From contig NZ_JAPDHZ010000002.1 in assembly GCF_029525555.1 (NCBI RefSeq), positions 285,868 through 349,867 of the forward strand: a DNA stretch of 64,000 nt, written 5' to 3'. The stretch comes from Cohnella ginsengisoli. Lineage in GTDB: Bacteria; Bacillota; Bacilli; Paenibacillales; Paenibacillaceae. Of this stretch, positions 54,323 to 63,831 are shown piece after piece (position 1 is the stretch's first letter; every line of letters starts with the position of its first letter). Made by a program: the position numbers and the translations under genes. The notes under the pieces are model-generated. The model was not told where the DNA came from and did no database searches. It was given only the letters and a program-made list of their open reading frames with translations.

Positions 54323-54913
54323 TCATACTCCCATGGCGGGATTTGCACAACTTGGGCGGGGAATCCTGAAGGAGGGTTCGATCAAAAAAAGGAGCCAGCA
54401 TGCGAACACGGCCGCGAAAAATCCGACGGCATCGGAGAACAGGCCGACTTTGAGCGCATATCGTGCGTTGCGGATGCCGACGGCGCCGAAGTAAACCGTC
54501 ACGACGTACAAGGTCGTGTCGGTGCTGCCCTGGACGACGGAAGCGATCCGCCCGATCAGGGAGTCGGGTCCGTACGTTTTGATGAGGTCGGTCGCAAAAG
54601 CGAGGGAACCCGCGCCCGTAATCGGACGAAGCAGGCCGAGCGGGAGCACTTCGGCGGGAATGCCGAGCGCGCTGAAAAACGGGGCGACCCAGCCGATCAG
54701 CATGTCCATCGCGCCGGAGGCTCGAAACATGCTGATGGCGGTCATCATGCCGACGAGATGAGGAATGATGCCGATCGCCGTCTGGAAGCCGTCCTTGGCG
54801 CCGTCGACGAACGTTTCGTACACCGGGACCTTGCGAAAGGCGGCGACGAGCGGGATAAGGACGATAAACATGGGGATCGCCCAAGCGGAGAGCGCGTGCA
54901 AGGCGGCAACCAT
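54323..54913 (-). CDS. spmB: Spore maturation protein SpmB (C-terminus possibly extended by a frameshift)
   Basis: Membrane protein needed with SpmA for spore-core dehydration. Nucleoside-recognition (Gate) features include FVDGAKDGFQTAIGIIPHLVGMM, MSFRASGAMD-like text and PITGAGSLAFATDLIKTYGPDSLIGRIASV. The last 20 residues (IEPSFRIPRPSCANPAMGV) follow a seven-A run at 54384-54390. If one base is removed there, the protein ends after ACWLLF at about residue 177, the usual SpmB length. Confidence 0.92.
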   Translation of the reverse strand: MVAALHALSAWAIPMFIVLIPLVAAFRKVPVYETFVDGAKDGFQTAIGIIPHLVGMMTAISMFRASGAMDMLIGWVAPFFSALGIPAEVLPLGLLRPITGAGSLAFATDLIKTYGPDSLIGRIASVVQGSTDTTLYVVTVYFGAVGIRNARYALKVGLFSDAVGFFAAVFACWLLFLIEPSFRIPRPSCANPAMGV

Positions 54914-54968
54914 GGCGAACGCTCCTTTCTCCCTCGGAATCTAGCACACGGAACCTGCAAAGAGGCGT

Positions 54969-55619
54969 CTATAACGATGCCGGCGGGCTAGCCGGCCGTT
55001 GGCTGGCCTTACCCGCGGACGGCGGCCGAACCGGCGGCGCGGCGCGCTGTCGGCGGCGGTACCAGCGGTCGGCGGCGACGGCGGCCCCGGTCGATATCGC
55101 GGTCGCGAGCAGCGTCGGTCCGATAATATCGGCCGGATGCGCCGAGCCGAAGTTCATCCGAATGGCGATCAGCGTCGTCGGCACGATCGTGATGCTCGCC
55201 GTGTTCAGCGCCAGCAGCGTGCACATGGCCGGCGTCGCGACGGACGGATTCGGATTGAGCTTCTGAAGCTCCTGCATGGCGCGGATGCCCATCGGCGTGG
55301 CCGCATTGCCGAGTCCGAGCAGGTTGGCGCTCATATTGGACAAAATGTAACCGAGCGCCGGATGATCCTTCGGCACGTCCGGGAACAGCCAGCGGACGAT
55401 AGGCGCCATCAGCAGCGACAGTCGCCGCACGATGCCGGATACTTCGGCGATCTTCATGAGTCCCATCCAAAATACGAGGATGCTGATCAAGCCGAAGCAT
55501 ACGGTGACGCCCGTCTGGGCGCCAGAAAAGGCGGCCTCGGTAACCTGCTGGACACGCCCGTTGACGGCTCCGAAAACGACGCTGAGCGCGATCATCGCCA
55601 GCCAGATCCAGTTGACCAT
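54969..55619 (-). CDS. spmA: Spore maturation protein SpmA
   Basis: Partner of SpmB. Family segments are AAFSGAQTGVTVCFGLISILVFWMGLMKIAE, LSNMSANLLGLGNAATPMGIRAM and LNTASITIVPTTLIAIRM. Length is 216, with a Pro/Ala-rich tail. It lies 13 bases behind dacB in the dacB-spmA-spmB order known from B. subtilis. Confidence 0.95.
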   Translation of the reverse strand: MVNWIWLAMIALSVVFGAVNGRVQQVTEAAFSGAQTGVTVCFGLISILVFWMGLMKIAEVSGIVRRLSLLMAPIVRWLFPDVPKDHPALGYILSNMSANLLGLGNAATPMGIRAMQELQKLNPNPSVATPAMCTLLALNTASITIVPTTLIAIRMNFGSAHPADIIGPTLLATAISTGAAVAADRWYRRRQRAAPPVRPPSAGKASQRPASPPASL

Positions 55620-55632
55620 AAGGCCGCCTCCT

Positions 55633-56786
55633 TTATTTCGATTGTCGATCGGGTGTCGGCGCCTGAGGCAGCAGCTCGACGGCGCCGATCGGCTCGCCGT
55701 TTAACCGGTATGAAAGCCTACCCCTGTAGCCTAACTTGTAATCGGTCGTATCGGGTCCGTATAAATCAAGTCGGAGCTGGACCTTGTCCCGCTCGCCGGC
55801 AGCGAACGGATAGCTTATCGAAGAAGCGGCTACGAACGGATAATTCGGGATGGCCGCGCCTTTGTCGATCACCTGCTCCAGCCGGTAAGCGGCAAAGCCG
55901 TAGTCCAGCAGCTTGGCATGATCTTTCCAGTCGTTTCCGTCGTTAAGCGTCACGGCGGCCAGTTGCCTGCCGCTGCGCGTCGCCGAGCTGACGAGCGTCC
56001 GCAACGCCTGCTTCGTATAGCCCGTCTTGACGCCGTCCGCGCCTTCGTACATGTGGAGCATTTTGTTTTTGTTGACCCATTTATAATCCCATTCCTCTTC
56101 GGGATTCGGCGCCGTCTTGACCTTGGTGCCGACGATCTCCCTGAATGTCGGGTCGTGCAGCGCATAAGCCGCCAGCTTCGCCATGTCGTTCGCGCTGGCA
56201 TAGTGCCCTTTTTTGATCAAGACCGCTCGGATTGGCGAAGCGACTGTTCGTCATCCCGATTTCTTCGGCTTTCGCGTTCATTAAAAAAGACGAAGCCGTC
56301 CAGGGAACCGCCGACGTGCTCGGCGATCGCCGTCGCGGCGTCATTGCCCGAGCGAAGCATGAGCCCGTACAGCATGTCCTTCAGCTTCATTTTCTCCCCG
56401 GCCTTCAGATAGATCGAAGAGCCTTCCTTGCCGGCGGCCCGGCTGCTTACGGTCACGATGCCGTCCAGATCGCCATGCTCGATCGCGATGATCGCGGTCA
56501 TGATCTTGGTTGTGCTCGCGATCAGCATCGGCTCGTCGCCGCGGCTGCTATAGAGCAGCCGGCCGCTCGTCACGTCGATCAGCGCGGCCGCCTTCGCATG
56601 GGTCGACGGCTTGGCGGGCTCGGACTGCGCCGGCTTCGCGGACGCTGCGGGCATGCGGTCCTTCACGCTGTGCGAAGCGGATGCCGACGGAATGGCCGGC
56701 GAAATAACCAGCGACAACGCGGCCGCAGCGGCCGTCGCGAGCGCCATGGCGCGTGAGCGTCGGCGCCTTTTCGTTCGAGCTTGCAT
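55633..56786 (-). CDS. dacB: Sporulation D-alanyl-D-alanine carboxypeptidase DacB (two frameshifts)
   Basis: Penicillin-binding protein 5* that trims peptide side chains of the spore cortex. A signal peptide ([25 protein letters not shown]) is followed by the active-site SxxK in ASTTKIM, SGN in LRSGNDAAT and KTG in DGVKTGYT. Removing one A at 56283-56288 gives [18 protein letters not shown]; removing one T at 56209-56214 gives [16 protein letters not shown]. Restored length is about 383 residues. GGAGG precedes the ATG. Confidence 0.95.
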
Positions 56787-56964
56787 TAACGGTTTCCTCC
56801 CTGCGGGCTTGCTTGTCTGCCAACCGTCTCTCCATTGTATGCGGGCATGTCCGCGCTTATGCGGCCCCCCTCGCGCCCTGCGTTGGCGCATGAAGAAGCG
56901 CAAGGCATACACCCGGTACGGGCAAGCCTTGCGCTGAACTTCTCGATCGCTCGCGCGCAGGGGC

Positions 56965-57453
56965 TCAGTGCGAGTTCAGGTCGGGGTCCGTAGGGATCGA
57001 AGCGATCCGGCGATCCTCGATCATCTCTTCCTTGTCGCCGCGGAACATGCGCTGCAGCTTGTCGACCCAGGTCGGCGCCGCGTCGATCAGCCTTTCAAAC
57101 AGATGCGTTTGATTATCAAGCGGCACGACCTTGACCCCTTGGGCGCCTACGACGAGAAAAGCGATCGGGCTGATCGATACGCCTCCGCCGCTGCCGCCGC
57201 CGAACGGCATTTGCACGCTCGCGTTATGGCCGCCTTCTTGCTGGTTTTGACCTTGCTTGCGCTTGCCATGCTCGTCCATGCCCTGGAATTCGGAGCCGCC
57301 GGCCGCGAATCCGAAGCCTACTTTGCTGATCGGCAGGATGACGCTCCCGTCCGGCGTCTGAACGGGCTCGCCGACGATCGTGTTGACGTCGACCATTTCC
57401 TTGATGTTTTCCATGGCGGTCTGCATCAAGCCTTGAATCGGATGTTCGGACAT
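56965..57453 (-). CDS. ytfJ: GerW-family sporulation protein YtfJ
   Basis: Forespore protein linked to germination. The sequence [46 protein letters not shown] and the Gly-rich [20 protein letters not shown] are characteristic. Length is 162. It follows the DUF2953 gene as ytfJ follows ytfI in B. subtilis. Confidence 0.95.
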   Translation of the reverse strand: MSEHPIQGLMQTAMENIKEMVDVNTIVGEPVQTPDGSVILPISKVGFGFAAGGSEFQGMDEHGKRKQGQNQQEGGHNASVQMPFGGGSGGGVSISPIAFLVVGAQGVKVVPLDNQTHLFERLIDAAPTWVDKLQRMFRGDKEEMIEDRRIASIPTDPDLNSH

Positions 57454-57603
57454 GCTCTCGCTCGCCTCCTATGCTGTTTGCTGCGCGGCATTCGGATAAA
57501 TAAAGCCTTCCGCCAGCTATAGGTTAACCGCCCCCCCGCGCGGAATATGTAAACCTGCTCCCCTATACCGTAGGCGCTTTTTTCTTTTCTGCCGGATCGC
57601 GCC

Positions 57604-58306
57604 TTAAGTTCTGGACGCTTGCCCCGGGACAGCGCGCCAATCCCGGTACGCCTTGCGCAGCGCCGAACCGTACCGTAGCCGCGGGAGCAGCCTCAGCCCA
57701 TGCGCGAGCACGGCGCTCGCCCGGATTCGAAAATCCGCTTCCCATACGACAGACAGCTCGATTCCGGCGTAAACGGGCTCCACTTGACCGTGCGGATGCG
57801 TTCTCAGTTTGATGAAGCGGTCCAGCGCGCCGGTCGCGATCCCCATGATCGACCAGCAAAGCCCCGTCGCTAAGGCAGTCGACGCCGCGTCGCCGGTCCC
57901 GATCCGGATATCCATCCGGTAGCGCGTGCATTCGATTTTGCGGAGCCCTTCGAACATCCACCCTTTTTAATTCTCTTACGGACGCGAGGATCTCCCGGAT
58001 GGCGAGCTTAAGTCGCCGGAGACTTCGTAAATTGATCAGCCTTTTCCCCGCCTTAGATGACGTCGGCCCGGCGCCAGTCGCCTCCGCCTGTTCCTTTACA
58101 TGATACGATAGGCCAGTCTTCGAAATTTTGATCGTAGGAATCTCTACGTTAAAACGGTACAGTCCATACAGCGCGTGCACGATCACGATGAGCTGGTCGA
58201 GCTTGCCGCTGCGGGAATATCGGATTCGGATGCGGACGAAAGATAGACAGGCGGCGACTACGGCTGCCAGGAAGCATGCCGCCGCGGCCCAATACCAAAA
58301 AACCAT
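57604..58306 (-). CDS. ytfI: DUF2953 protein, YtfI-like (one frameshift)
   Basis: One N-terminal span (WYWAAAACFLAAVVAACLSFV), then RIRIRYSRSGKLDQLIVIVHALYGLYRFNVEIP, typical of DUF2953. A five-T run at 57964-57968 splits the frame; removing one base gives VRELKGWMFEGLRKIECTRYRMDIRIGTGDA. Restored length is about 233 residues. GGGGAG precedes the ATG. The function is unknown; it is paired with ytfJ. Confidence 0.85.
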
Positions 58307-58372
58307 ACGCTCCCCGCCTTTCGCATGGGGATAGTATGGCCTCGGCACATGGGTTCATGCGCATCATTTAGA

Positions 58373-59118
58373 TTAGAATTCCCAATCGTCGGACTTAGGC
58401 GCAGGGGCAGGCAAACGCTCTTCTTCCTCTTCCTCTTCCTCGCCGTCGTCCGCGCGGATCCGATCCGCCGAAGGCGCTTCTTCCTCGTCATCGGCAGGCA
58501 GACCCTCGAGCAGTGCGCGATCCAGGTCGTCGAGCGACAGCTGCCTGCCCTCGATCCGCTCGAACAGCATCCGCGTGCGCTCCTCCATGTCTTCGTCGGC
58601 ATCGGCCGCGACGACGGGATCCGGCAGGTCCTCGATGCCGGATAAGCCGAAATAATCGAGAAAAGCTTTGGTCGTCCCGTACAGGATCGGGCGCCCGATC
58701 TGTTCGGCGCGGCCGACCTCTTCGATCAAATCTTTGGCGACCAGCGTCTGGAGCGGCCGCTCGGCTTTGACGCCGCGGATCTCTTCGATCTCTACGCGAG
58801 TGATCGGCTGGCGATAAGCGACGATGGACAGCGTTTCAAGCGCCGCCTGCGATAGCGGCGTTCGCGCCGGCGAATAAGCGAGCTTTTCGAAATAAGCCGC
58901 ATGCTCGGGCGCCGTCGTGAGCCGGTACGTTCCCGCGATCTCCGCGATGCGTATGCCCCGCTTTCGCCGGGTGAGATCCTTTTGCAAATCTTTGACGATG
59001 TCCGTGACGACGTCGCCGTCCACCTCTACGATTTCCGCGATCGTTTTTTCGTAAGCCCGTCTTCTCCCGCGACGAACAGCAGCCCTTCAAGTACCGATTT
59101 CAAGGTCGAATAATCCAT
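58373..59118 (-). CDS. scpB: Chromosome segregation and condensation protein ScpB (one frameshift)
   Basis: Winged-helix subunit of the SMC-ScpAB condensin. The main frame has IVKDLQKDLTRRKRGIRIAEIAGTYRLTT and LETLSIVAYRQPITRVEIEEIRGV. The N-terminus (MDYSTLKSVLEGLLFVAGEDGLTKK) begins inside scpA and changes frame at a six-T run (59044-59049). Here one base appears to be missing, not extra; adding it gives LTKKTIAEIVEVDGDVV. The C-terminal tail is strongly acidic (eight Glu in a row). Restored length is about 248 residues. Confidence 0.92.
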
Positions 59119-59899
59119 CGTCGTCGGCCTCCCTTCCCGTCCACGTCAGCACGATCTCGTCGAACAGCCCGCTCTGATGGCAACTGACCCAGCGCCGCTT
59201 CATGAGCTCCAGCACGGCGAGAAAGGTGGCTACGATCTCCTCGCGCACCGGAGAATCGCCGATGAGCTGGGAGAACATCACCTTCGCTTCCCCCGCCCCG
59301 CCGCGCGTCTTGAGCACCGACATGATGTCGCGGATCCGATCCTTGACGGAGATCTCGTCCCGCTGGATGGCGGAAATTCGGTTTCTGCCGGCTGCGCGCC
59401 TCAGCGCCTTGCGGAATGCCCGGACCAAATCGTCGACGTGAAGCCCTTCGACCGGATTGCGTTTAACGCTCGGCTCGAACGGCGACAAGTCGTAAGGCTC
59501 GCGCGTAAACACCAGGCTGCGCTCGAGTTCGTGCTCGCGCAATTGCCCGGCGATCGCCTTGTATTTTCGGTATTCGATCAGCTTGCGGATGAGCTCTTCG
59601 CGCGGATCCTCTCCGAAGTCGTCGACTTCCGTCAGCCACGGCTCGTCCGTAACCGGCGGCTTGGGCAGCAGCTGCCTGCTCTTCATCGACAGCAGCGTCG
59701 CCGCCATCACGAGAAATTCGCTCGTTACGTCCAGCTCCAGCTCCGTCATCGCTTCGAGATAGGACATGTATTGATCGGTAATGTCGCTGATCGAGATGTC
59801 TTCGATGGCGATCTCCGCTTTGTCGATCAAATGAAGCAGCAGATCGAGCGGGCCTTCGAACGTTTCCAGCTTGTATAAAACGGTCGTGCCGATGTTCAA
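59087..59899 (-). CDS. scpA: Segregation and condensation protein ScpA
   Basis: Kleisin subunit that bridges the SMC heads. The N-terminal YKLETFEGPLDLLLHLIDKAEIAIEDISIS contacts the SMC neck. The C-terminal winged helix (VREEIVATFLAVLELMKRRWVSCHQSGLFDEIVL) binds the cap. Length is 270. Its 3' end overlaps the restored scpB start by 32 bases. Confidence 0.97.
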   Translation of the reverse strand: MNIGTTVLYKLETFEGPLDLLLHLIDKAEIAIEDISISDITDQYMSYLEAMTELELDVTSEFLVMAATLLSMKSRQLLPKPPVTDEPWLTEVDDFGEDPREELIRKLIEYRKYKAIAGQLREHELERSLVFTREPYDLSPFEPSVKRNPVEGLHVDDLVRAFRKALRRAAGRNRISAIQRDEISVKDRIRDIMSVLKTRGGAGEAKVMFSQLIGDSPVREEIVATFLAVLELMKRRWVSCHQSGLFDEIVLTWTGREADDDGLFDLEIGT

Positions 59900-59940
59900 T
59901 CACCCTTCCCCAGCGTTCAAGCGAAGCCCCGGACAGCGCC

Positions 59941-59968
59941 GAAGGCGGCGTATCGTCCCGCCGCCTTC
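59941..59968 (-). terminator. Hairpin between ribH and scpA
   Basis: A perfect 10-bp stem (GAAGGCGGCG / CGCCGCCTTC) with an eight-base loop, 29 bases after ribH. There is no U-tract, so it may be a weak terminator or a 3'-end protector of the rib mRNA. Confidence 0.5.
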
Positions 59969-59996
59969 ATAAGCCTCCGGCCGTCGGCCGGTGCGT

Positions 59997-60467
59997 TCAG
60001 CCTTGCAGCGCCCGCGTCAGGTTGGCCATCTCGATCGCCGTCGCCGCGGCTTCCCAGCCCTTGTTGCCGGCCTTCGTGCCCGCGCGCTCGATCGCCTGCT
60101 CGATGCTGTCGACGGTCAGCACGCCGAACACCGTCGGCACGCCTGTCTTGAGTCCGACCGCCGCGACGCCCTTGGCGGCTTCGTTGCACACATAATCGAA
60201 ATGCGGCGTGGAGCCGCGGATGACGGCGCCGAGCGTGATGACCGCGTCGTACTTGCCGCTCTCGACCATTTTCTGCGCGATCAGCGGAATCTCGAATGCG
60301 CCCGGCACCCAGGCGACCTCCACCTCGTGATCCTCGGCGCCATGGCGCTTGAACGCGTCGAGCGCGCCGCTCAGCAGCTTGGAAGAGATAAACTCGTTGA
60401 AACGGCCTACCACGATGCCATATTTTAATCCTTGGGAGATGAGATTGCCTTCATATACGAATGCCAT
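59997..60467 (-). CDS. ribH: 6,7-Dimethyl-8-ribityllumazine synthase RibH
   Basis: Condenses the DHBP made by RibBA with the RibD product; forms 60-meric shells in Bacilli. Motifs are [46 protein letters not shown] (with the catalytic His) and [14 protein letters not shown]. The ATG at 60467 follows AGAGGAT. Length is 156. Last gene of the rib operon. Confidence 0.97.
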   Translation of the reverse strand: MAFVYEGNLISQGLKYGIVVGRFNEFISSKLLSGALDAFKRHGAEDHEVEVAWVPGAFEIPLIAQKMVESGKYDAVITLGAVIRGSTPHFDYVCNEAAKGVAAVGLKTGVPTVFGVLTVDSIEQAIERAGTKAGNKGWEAAATAIEMANLTRALQG

Positions 60468-60474
60468 GTTCTTT

Positions 60475-61761
60475 TCATCCTCTCTTCGGCGCAAGGCCGG
60501 TCTGTTCGTTTTGCTCGATCGTCTGCAGCGTGGCTAGCGGCTGCTCTTGGTCTTCTGCGAAAGTGAGCAGGTGACCCAGCTTGGAACGCTTCGTCCGTAA
60601 GTACGATTTGTTGTCTTCGTTTTCGGTCATTTGGATCGGCACGCGATCCACGATTTCCAATCCATAGCCTTCGAGACCGCGGACCTTGCGCGGATTGTTC
60701 GTCAGAAGCCGGATGCGCCGGACGCCGAGATCTTTGAGAATCTGCGCGCCGATGCCGTAATCCCGGAGGTCGGGCGCGAATCCCAATTTAATATTCGCCT
60801 CGACCGTGTCCAATCCTTCTTCTTGCAGCTGATAGGCGCGAAGTTTATTGAGCAAGCCGATGCCGCGGCCTTCCTGGCGCATGTAAAGAAGGATGCCTCG
60901 TCCTTCGCGGGCGATCTGACGCATCGCGGCTTCAAGCTGCGGGCCGCAATCGCAGCGGTGCGAATGGAAGATGTCGCCGGTCAGGCATTCAGAATGCACC
61001 CGCAGCAGCACGGGCTCGCTGTCGTCGATGACCCCTTTGACGAGGGCGACATGCTCCTTGTTGTCCACCTCGTTGGAGTAGGCGACCATTTCGAACTCGC
61101 CGAAGTCGGTCGGCATGCGGACGGCGACCTCCCGCTTCACGAGCTTTTCCTTATCGTTGCGATAGCGGATCAACTCCTGAATCGAGATCAGCTTCAGGTC
61201 GTGTTCCTTGGCGAAAAGCTGCAAATCGGGCAGCCGCGCCATCGTCCCGTCTTCTTTGATGACCTCGCAGATGACGGCTGCCGGCGCCGAGTCGCATAGA
61301 ATCGCGAGGTCGATCGCGGCTTCCGTATGGCCGGAACGGCGCAGTACGCCGCCCTTTTTCGCGATCAGCGGGAAAATATGTCCGGGCTTGCGGAAATCGC
61401 CCGGCTTGGCCTCCGGATCGATCAAGCCCTTCACGGTCATGGCGCGTTCATATGCGGAAATCCCCGTCGTCGTGGAAATATGGTCGACCGATACCGTGAA
61501 CGCCGTACCGTGATAATCGGTGTTGTGGCTAACCATCGGCGGGAGCTCGAGCTGCTCCGCGCGTTCCTGGGTGATCGGCGCGCAGACGAGCCCGCGCGCC
61601 TTCGTGATCATGAAGTTGATCACTTCGGGCGTCGCCTTCTCGGCGAGCGCGATCAGGTCGCCTTCATTTTCCCGGTCCTCGTCGTCCACGACAAGAACCA
61701 TCTTGCCCTGCTTCAAATCCGTTAAGGCCGACTCGATCGTATCGAAAGTCCAGTTTTCCAT
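60475..61761 (-). CDS. ribBA: Bifunctional DHBP synthase / GTP cyclohydrolase II RibBA
   Basis: The N-terminal half makes 3,4-dihydroxy-2-butanone 4-phosphate ([22 protein letters not shown]). The C-terminal half hydrolyses GTP to the pyrimidine precursor, with the zinc site [14 protein letters not shown] and [16 protein letters not shown]. Length is 428 in one uninterrupted frame. It sits between ribE and ribH. Confidence 0.98.
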   Translation of the reverse strand: MENWTFDTIESALTDLKQGKMVLVVDDEDRENEGDLIALAEKATPEVINFMITKARGLVCAPITQERAEQLELPPMVSHNTDYHGTAFTVSVDHISTTTGISAYERAMTVKGLIDPEAKPGDFRKPGHIFPLIAKKGGVLRRSGHTEAAIDLAILCDSAPAAVICEVIKEDGTMARLPDLQLFAKEHDLKLISIQELIRYRNDKEKLVKREVAVRMPTDFGEFEMVAYSNEVDNKEHVALVKGVIDDSEPVLLRVHSECLTGDIFHSHRCDCGPQLEAAMRQIAREGRGILLYMRQEGRGIGLLNKLRAYQLQEEGLDTVEANIKLGFAPDLRDYGIGAQILKDLGVRRIRLLTNNPRKVRGLEGYGLEIVDRVPIQMTENEDNKSYLRTKRSKLGHLLTFAEDQEQPLATLQTIEQNEQTGLAPKRG

Positions 61762-61790
61762 GGCCCGTTTCCCCCCTTGTACCGTCCAAG

Positions 61791-62462
61791 TCAGAAGCCG
61801 AATTCTCTCAGCTTCGCTTCCGTGAGCCCCGCTGCAGCCGCCGGCGCGGCCGGCCGGCCTCCGTGTCTCTCATGCAGCAGATGATCGATATATTTGCCCA
61901 AAATGTCGTTTTCTACATTGACCGACGCGCCCGGCTGCTTGTTCGCAAGCGCCGTCTCCGCCAGCGTGTGCGGGATAATCGATACCGCCAGCGTCCCCGA
62001 CGTCCGGTCCGCATCGATGACCGTCAGGCTGATGCCGTCCAGCGTGATCGAGCCCTGCGGTACGACAAGGCGCAGCAGATGCGGCTGCTCCGGCCGCAGC
62101 CTGAATACGACCGCGTTCGCTTCATGCGTGCGGGACACGATCAATGCCGTGCCGTCTACATGCCCTTGAACGATATGGCCGCCGAAACGGCCGCCTGCGA
62201 GCATCGCCCGTTCGAGATTGACGGGTTCGCCCGGTTTTAGATGCTTGAGATTGGTATGCCTGTATGTCTCCGGCATGACGTCCGCGCTGAAGCCGCTGCC
62301 GTTGAAAGAGACGACCGTCAGGCAAACGCCGTTCACGGCGATGCTGTCGCCGAGCTTCACGTCCTCCAGCACCTTGCGCGCGGACACCGTCACCAGCAGC
62401 GCCTCGCCGCGGCTCTCGATTCGCTGCAGTTTGCCGACCTCTTCGATGAGACCCGTGAACAT
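61791..62462 (-). CDS. ribE: Riboflavin synthase alpha subunit RibE
   Basis: Dismutates two lumazine molecules to riboflavin. Two tandem lumazine-binding repeats are seen: [16 protein letters not shown] with NGVCLTV in the first, and [13 protein letters not shown] with [13 protein letters not shown] in the second. Length is 223, slightly longer than usual because of a short Ala/Gly-rich C-terminal insertion ([13 protein letters not shown]). Confidence 0.97.
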   Translation of the reverse strand: MFTGLIEEVGKLQRIESRGEALLVTVSARKVLEDVKLGDSIAVNGVCLTVVSFNGSGFSADVMPETYRHTNLKHLKPGEPVNLERAMLAGGRFGGHIVQGHVDGTALIVSRTHEANAVVFRLRPEQPHLLRLVVPQGSITLDGISLTVIDADRTSGTLAVSIIPHTLAETALANKQPGASVNVENDILGKYIDHLLHERHGGRPAAPAAAAGLTEAKLREFGF

Positions 62463-62465
62463 CCG

Positions 62466-63572
62466 CTAACCTCCTTCTCCGCGCCGCTCGGGATAGCCGG
62501 TGACGCACCAGTCATCCCCGTAGCGCTCGATCGACGCGATCTTGATATTCGCCGCGTCTCCCATTTGTTCCGGCCCGTTGAACGCGAAGCCCGAAGGCGC
62601 CCCGTCGCCGACGATCTTGGGCGCGTAGAAGAGCATCATCTTGGCGACGAGACCGGCTTCGAGCAGCGAGCCGTTCAGCACGCCGCCGCCTTCGGCCAGC
62701 ACCGAGCCGATGCCGCGTTCGCCCAGCGCCTTGAGCCCCGCCTTCAGGTCGACGCGCGGACCCGGTCCGCAACGGACGATCTCGGCGCCCGATTCGGCGA
62801 GCCTGCGAGCGGACGCCTCATCGGCCTCGTCCGTCGTTAGCACGACGGTAGGCGCGACGCCGTTCAGCACGCGGGCGTCCGGCGGCGTGCGTAGCCGCGA
62901 ATCGACGACGACGCGGACGGGATGAAGCCCCGGCACCGCTAGCCGCGTCGTCAGCTCGGGGTCGTCCGCCAGCACGGTTCCCGCGCCGACCATGATCGCG
63001 TTATGGCGGTGCCGAAGCGTGTGGACGGCTTCGCGGGACGAAGGACCGGTAATCCATCGGCTGTGTCCGGTGCGCGTAGCGATCCTTCCATCCAGCGTAA
63101 GCGCGGTCTTCACGGTCACGAACGGCATGCCAGTGACGATAAAGTGGTTAAACGCCTCGTTCAGCATTCGCGCCTCTTCGCCTAAAAGGCCGACATCGAC
63201 AGCGATGCCGCTTGCCCTTAGCTTGGCGATGCCGCTGCCCGCGACGAGCGGGTTCGGGTCCTCCGTCGCCACCACGACGCGGCTGACGCCCTCCGCGATC
63301 AGCCGATCGCAGCAGGGCGGCGTCCGGCCGTAGTGGCTGCAAGGCTCGAGCGTGACATAAGCCGTCGCGCCAGACGCTTCGGCGCCCGCCATATTGAGCG
63401 CGTGAACTTCCGCGTGCGCTTCGCCGCGCTTCAAATGCGCGCCGATGCCGACGATGCGTCCTTCCTTGACGACGACGCAGCCGACCATCGGATTGATCCC
63501 CGTCTGGCCTGCGGCCCCAGCCGCGGCTTGAAGCGCGAGGCGCATGTAGAACGCGTCGTTCAGCAGCTCCAT
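62466..63572 (-). CDS. ribD: Bifunctional pyrimidine deaminase/reductase RibD
   Basis: The N-terminal deaminase has the zinc site HAEVHALNMA and LEPCSHYGRTPPCC. The C-terminal reductase has VKTALTLDGRIATRTGHSRWITG and LAEGGGVLNGSLL. Length is 368. It is the first structural gene behind the FMN riboswitch and is three bases upstream of ribE. Confidence 0.98.
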   Translation of the reverse strand: MELLNDAFYMRLALQAAAGAAGQTGINPMVGCVVVKEGRIVGIGAHLKRGEAHAEVHALNMAGAEASGATAYVTLEPCSHYGRTPPCCDRLIAEGVSRVVVATEDPNPLVAGSGIAKLRASGIAVDVGLLGEEARMLNEAFNHFIVTGMPFVTVKTALTLDGRIATRTGHSRWITGPSSREAVHTLRHRHNAIMVGAGTVLADDPELTTRLAVPGLHPVRVVVDSRLRTPPDARVLNGVAPTVVLTTDEADEASARRLAESGAEIVRCGPGPRVDLKAGLKALGERGIGSVLAEGGGVLNGSLLEAGLVAKMMLFYAPKIVGDGAPSGFAFNGPEQMGDAANIKIASIERYGDDWCVTGYPERRGEGG

Positions 63573-63621
63573 CCCCCGTCACTCCTTCTCCATAGCTGCC
63601 TTGGGACTTGCTCGATAACGC

Positions 63622-63651
63622 AAAAAAACCCGGAGTGCCTTTCCCCGGGTC
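63622..63651 (-). terminator. Transcription terminator of the FMN riboswitch expression platform
   Basis: ACCCGGGG and CTCCGGGT pair around AAAGGCA, followed by seven T and GCG. It lies about 180 bases after the aptamer and 50 before ribD. It is expected to form when FMN is bound and to shut the rib operon. Confidence 0.88.
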
Positions 63652-63831
63652 GAATAGTCGCACAGCATGAAACAGACCTGCTGCATGCATGAAGAAGTCG
63701 TCCGGCACGAACGACGAAAAAACCGCCGCAATCAATTGTGAAAAGTAGCACAAACACAATCGATGCTGATCGAATTTCGCATCATTCATTGCCGCACTGC
63801 CTGCCTCTGTACATGTTCGGCCGTGCTGCGC

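Noticed and set aside
39..59118. Frameshifted genes as true pseudogenes
   Set aside because: Essential genes (cmk, ndk, menG, hepT, scpB) are hit, the reading frames on both sides are fully conserved, and the lesion is nearly always +1 in a homopolymer.
12..63789. Many long plus-strand open frames opposite the minus-strand genes
   Set aside because: They lie antisense to genes with clear family motifs, are Arg/Ala/His-rich as expected from G+C-rich complementary strands, and lack ribosome-binding sites and recognisable domains.
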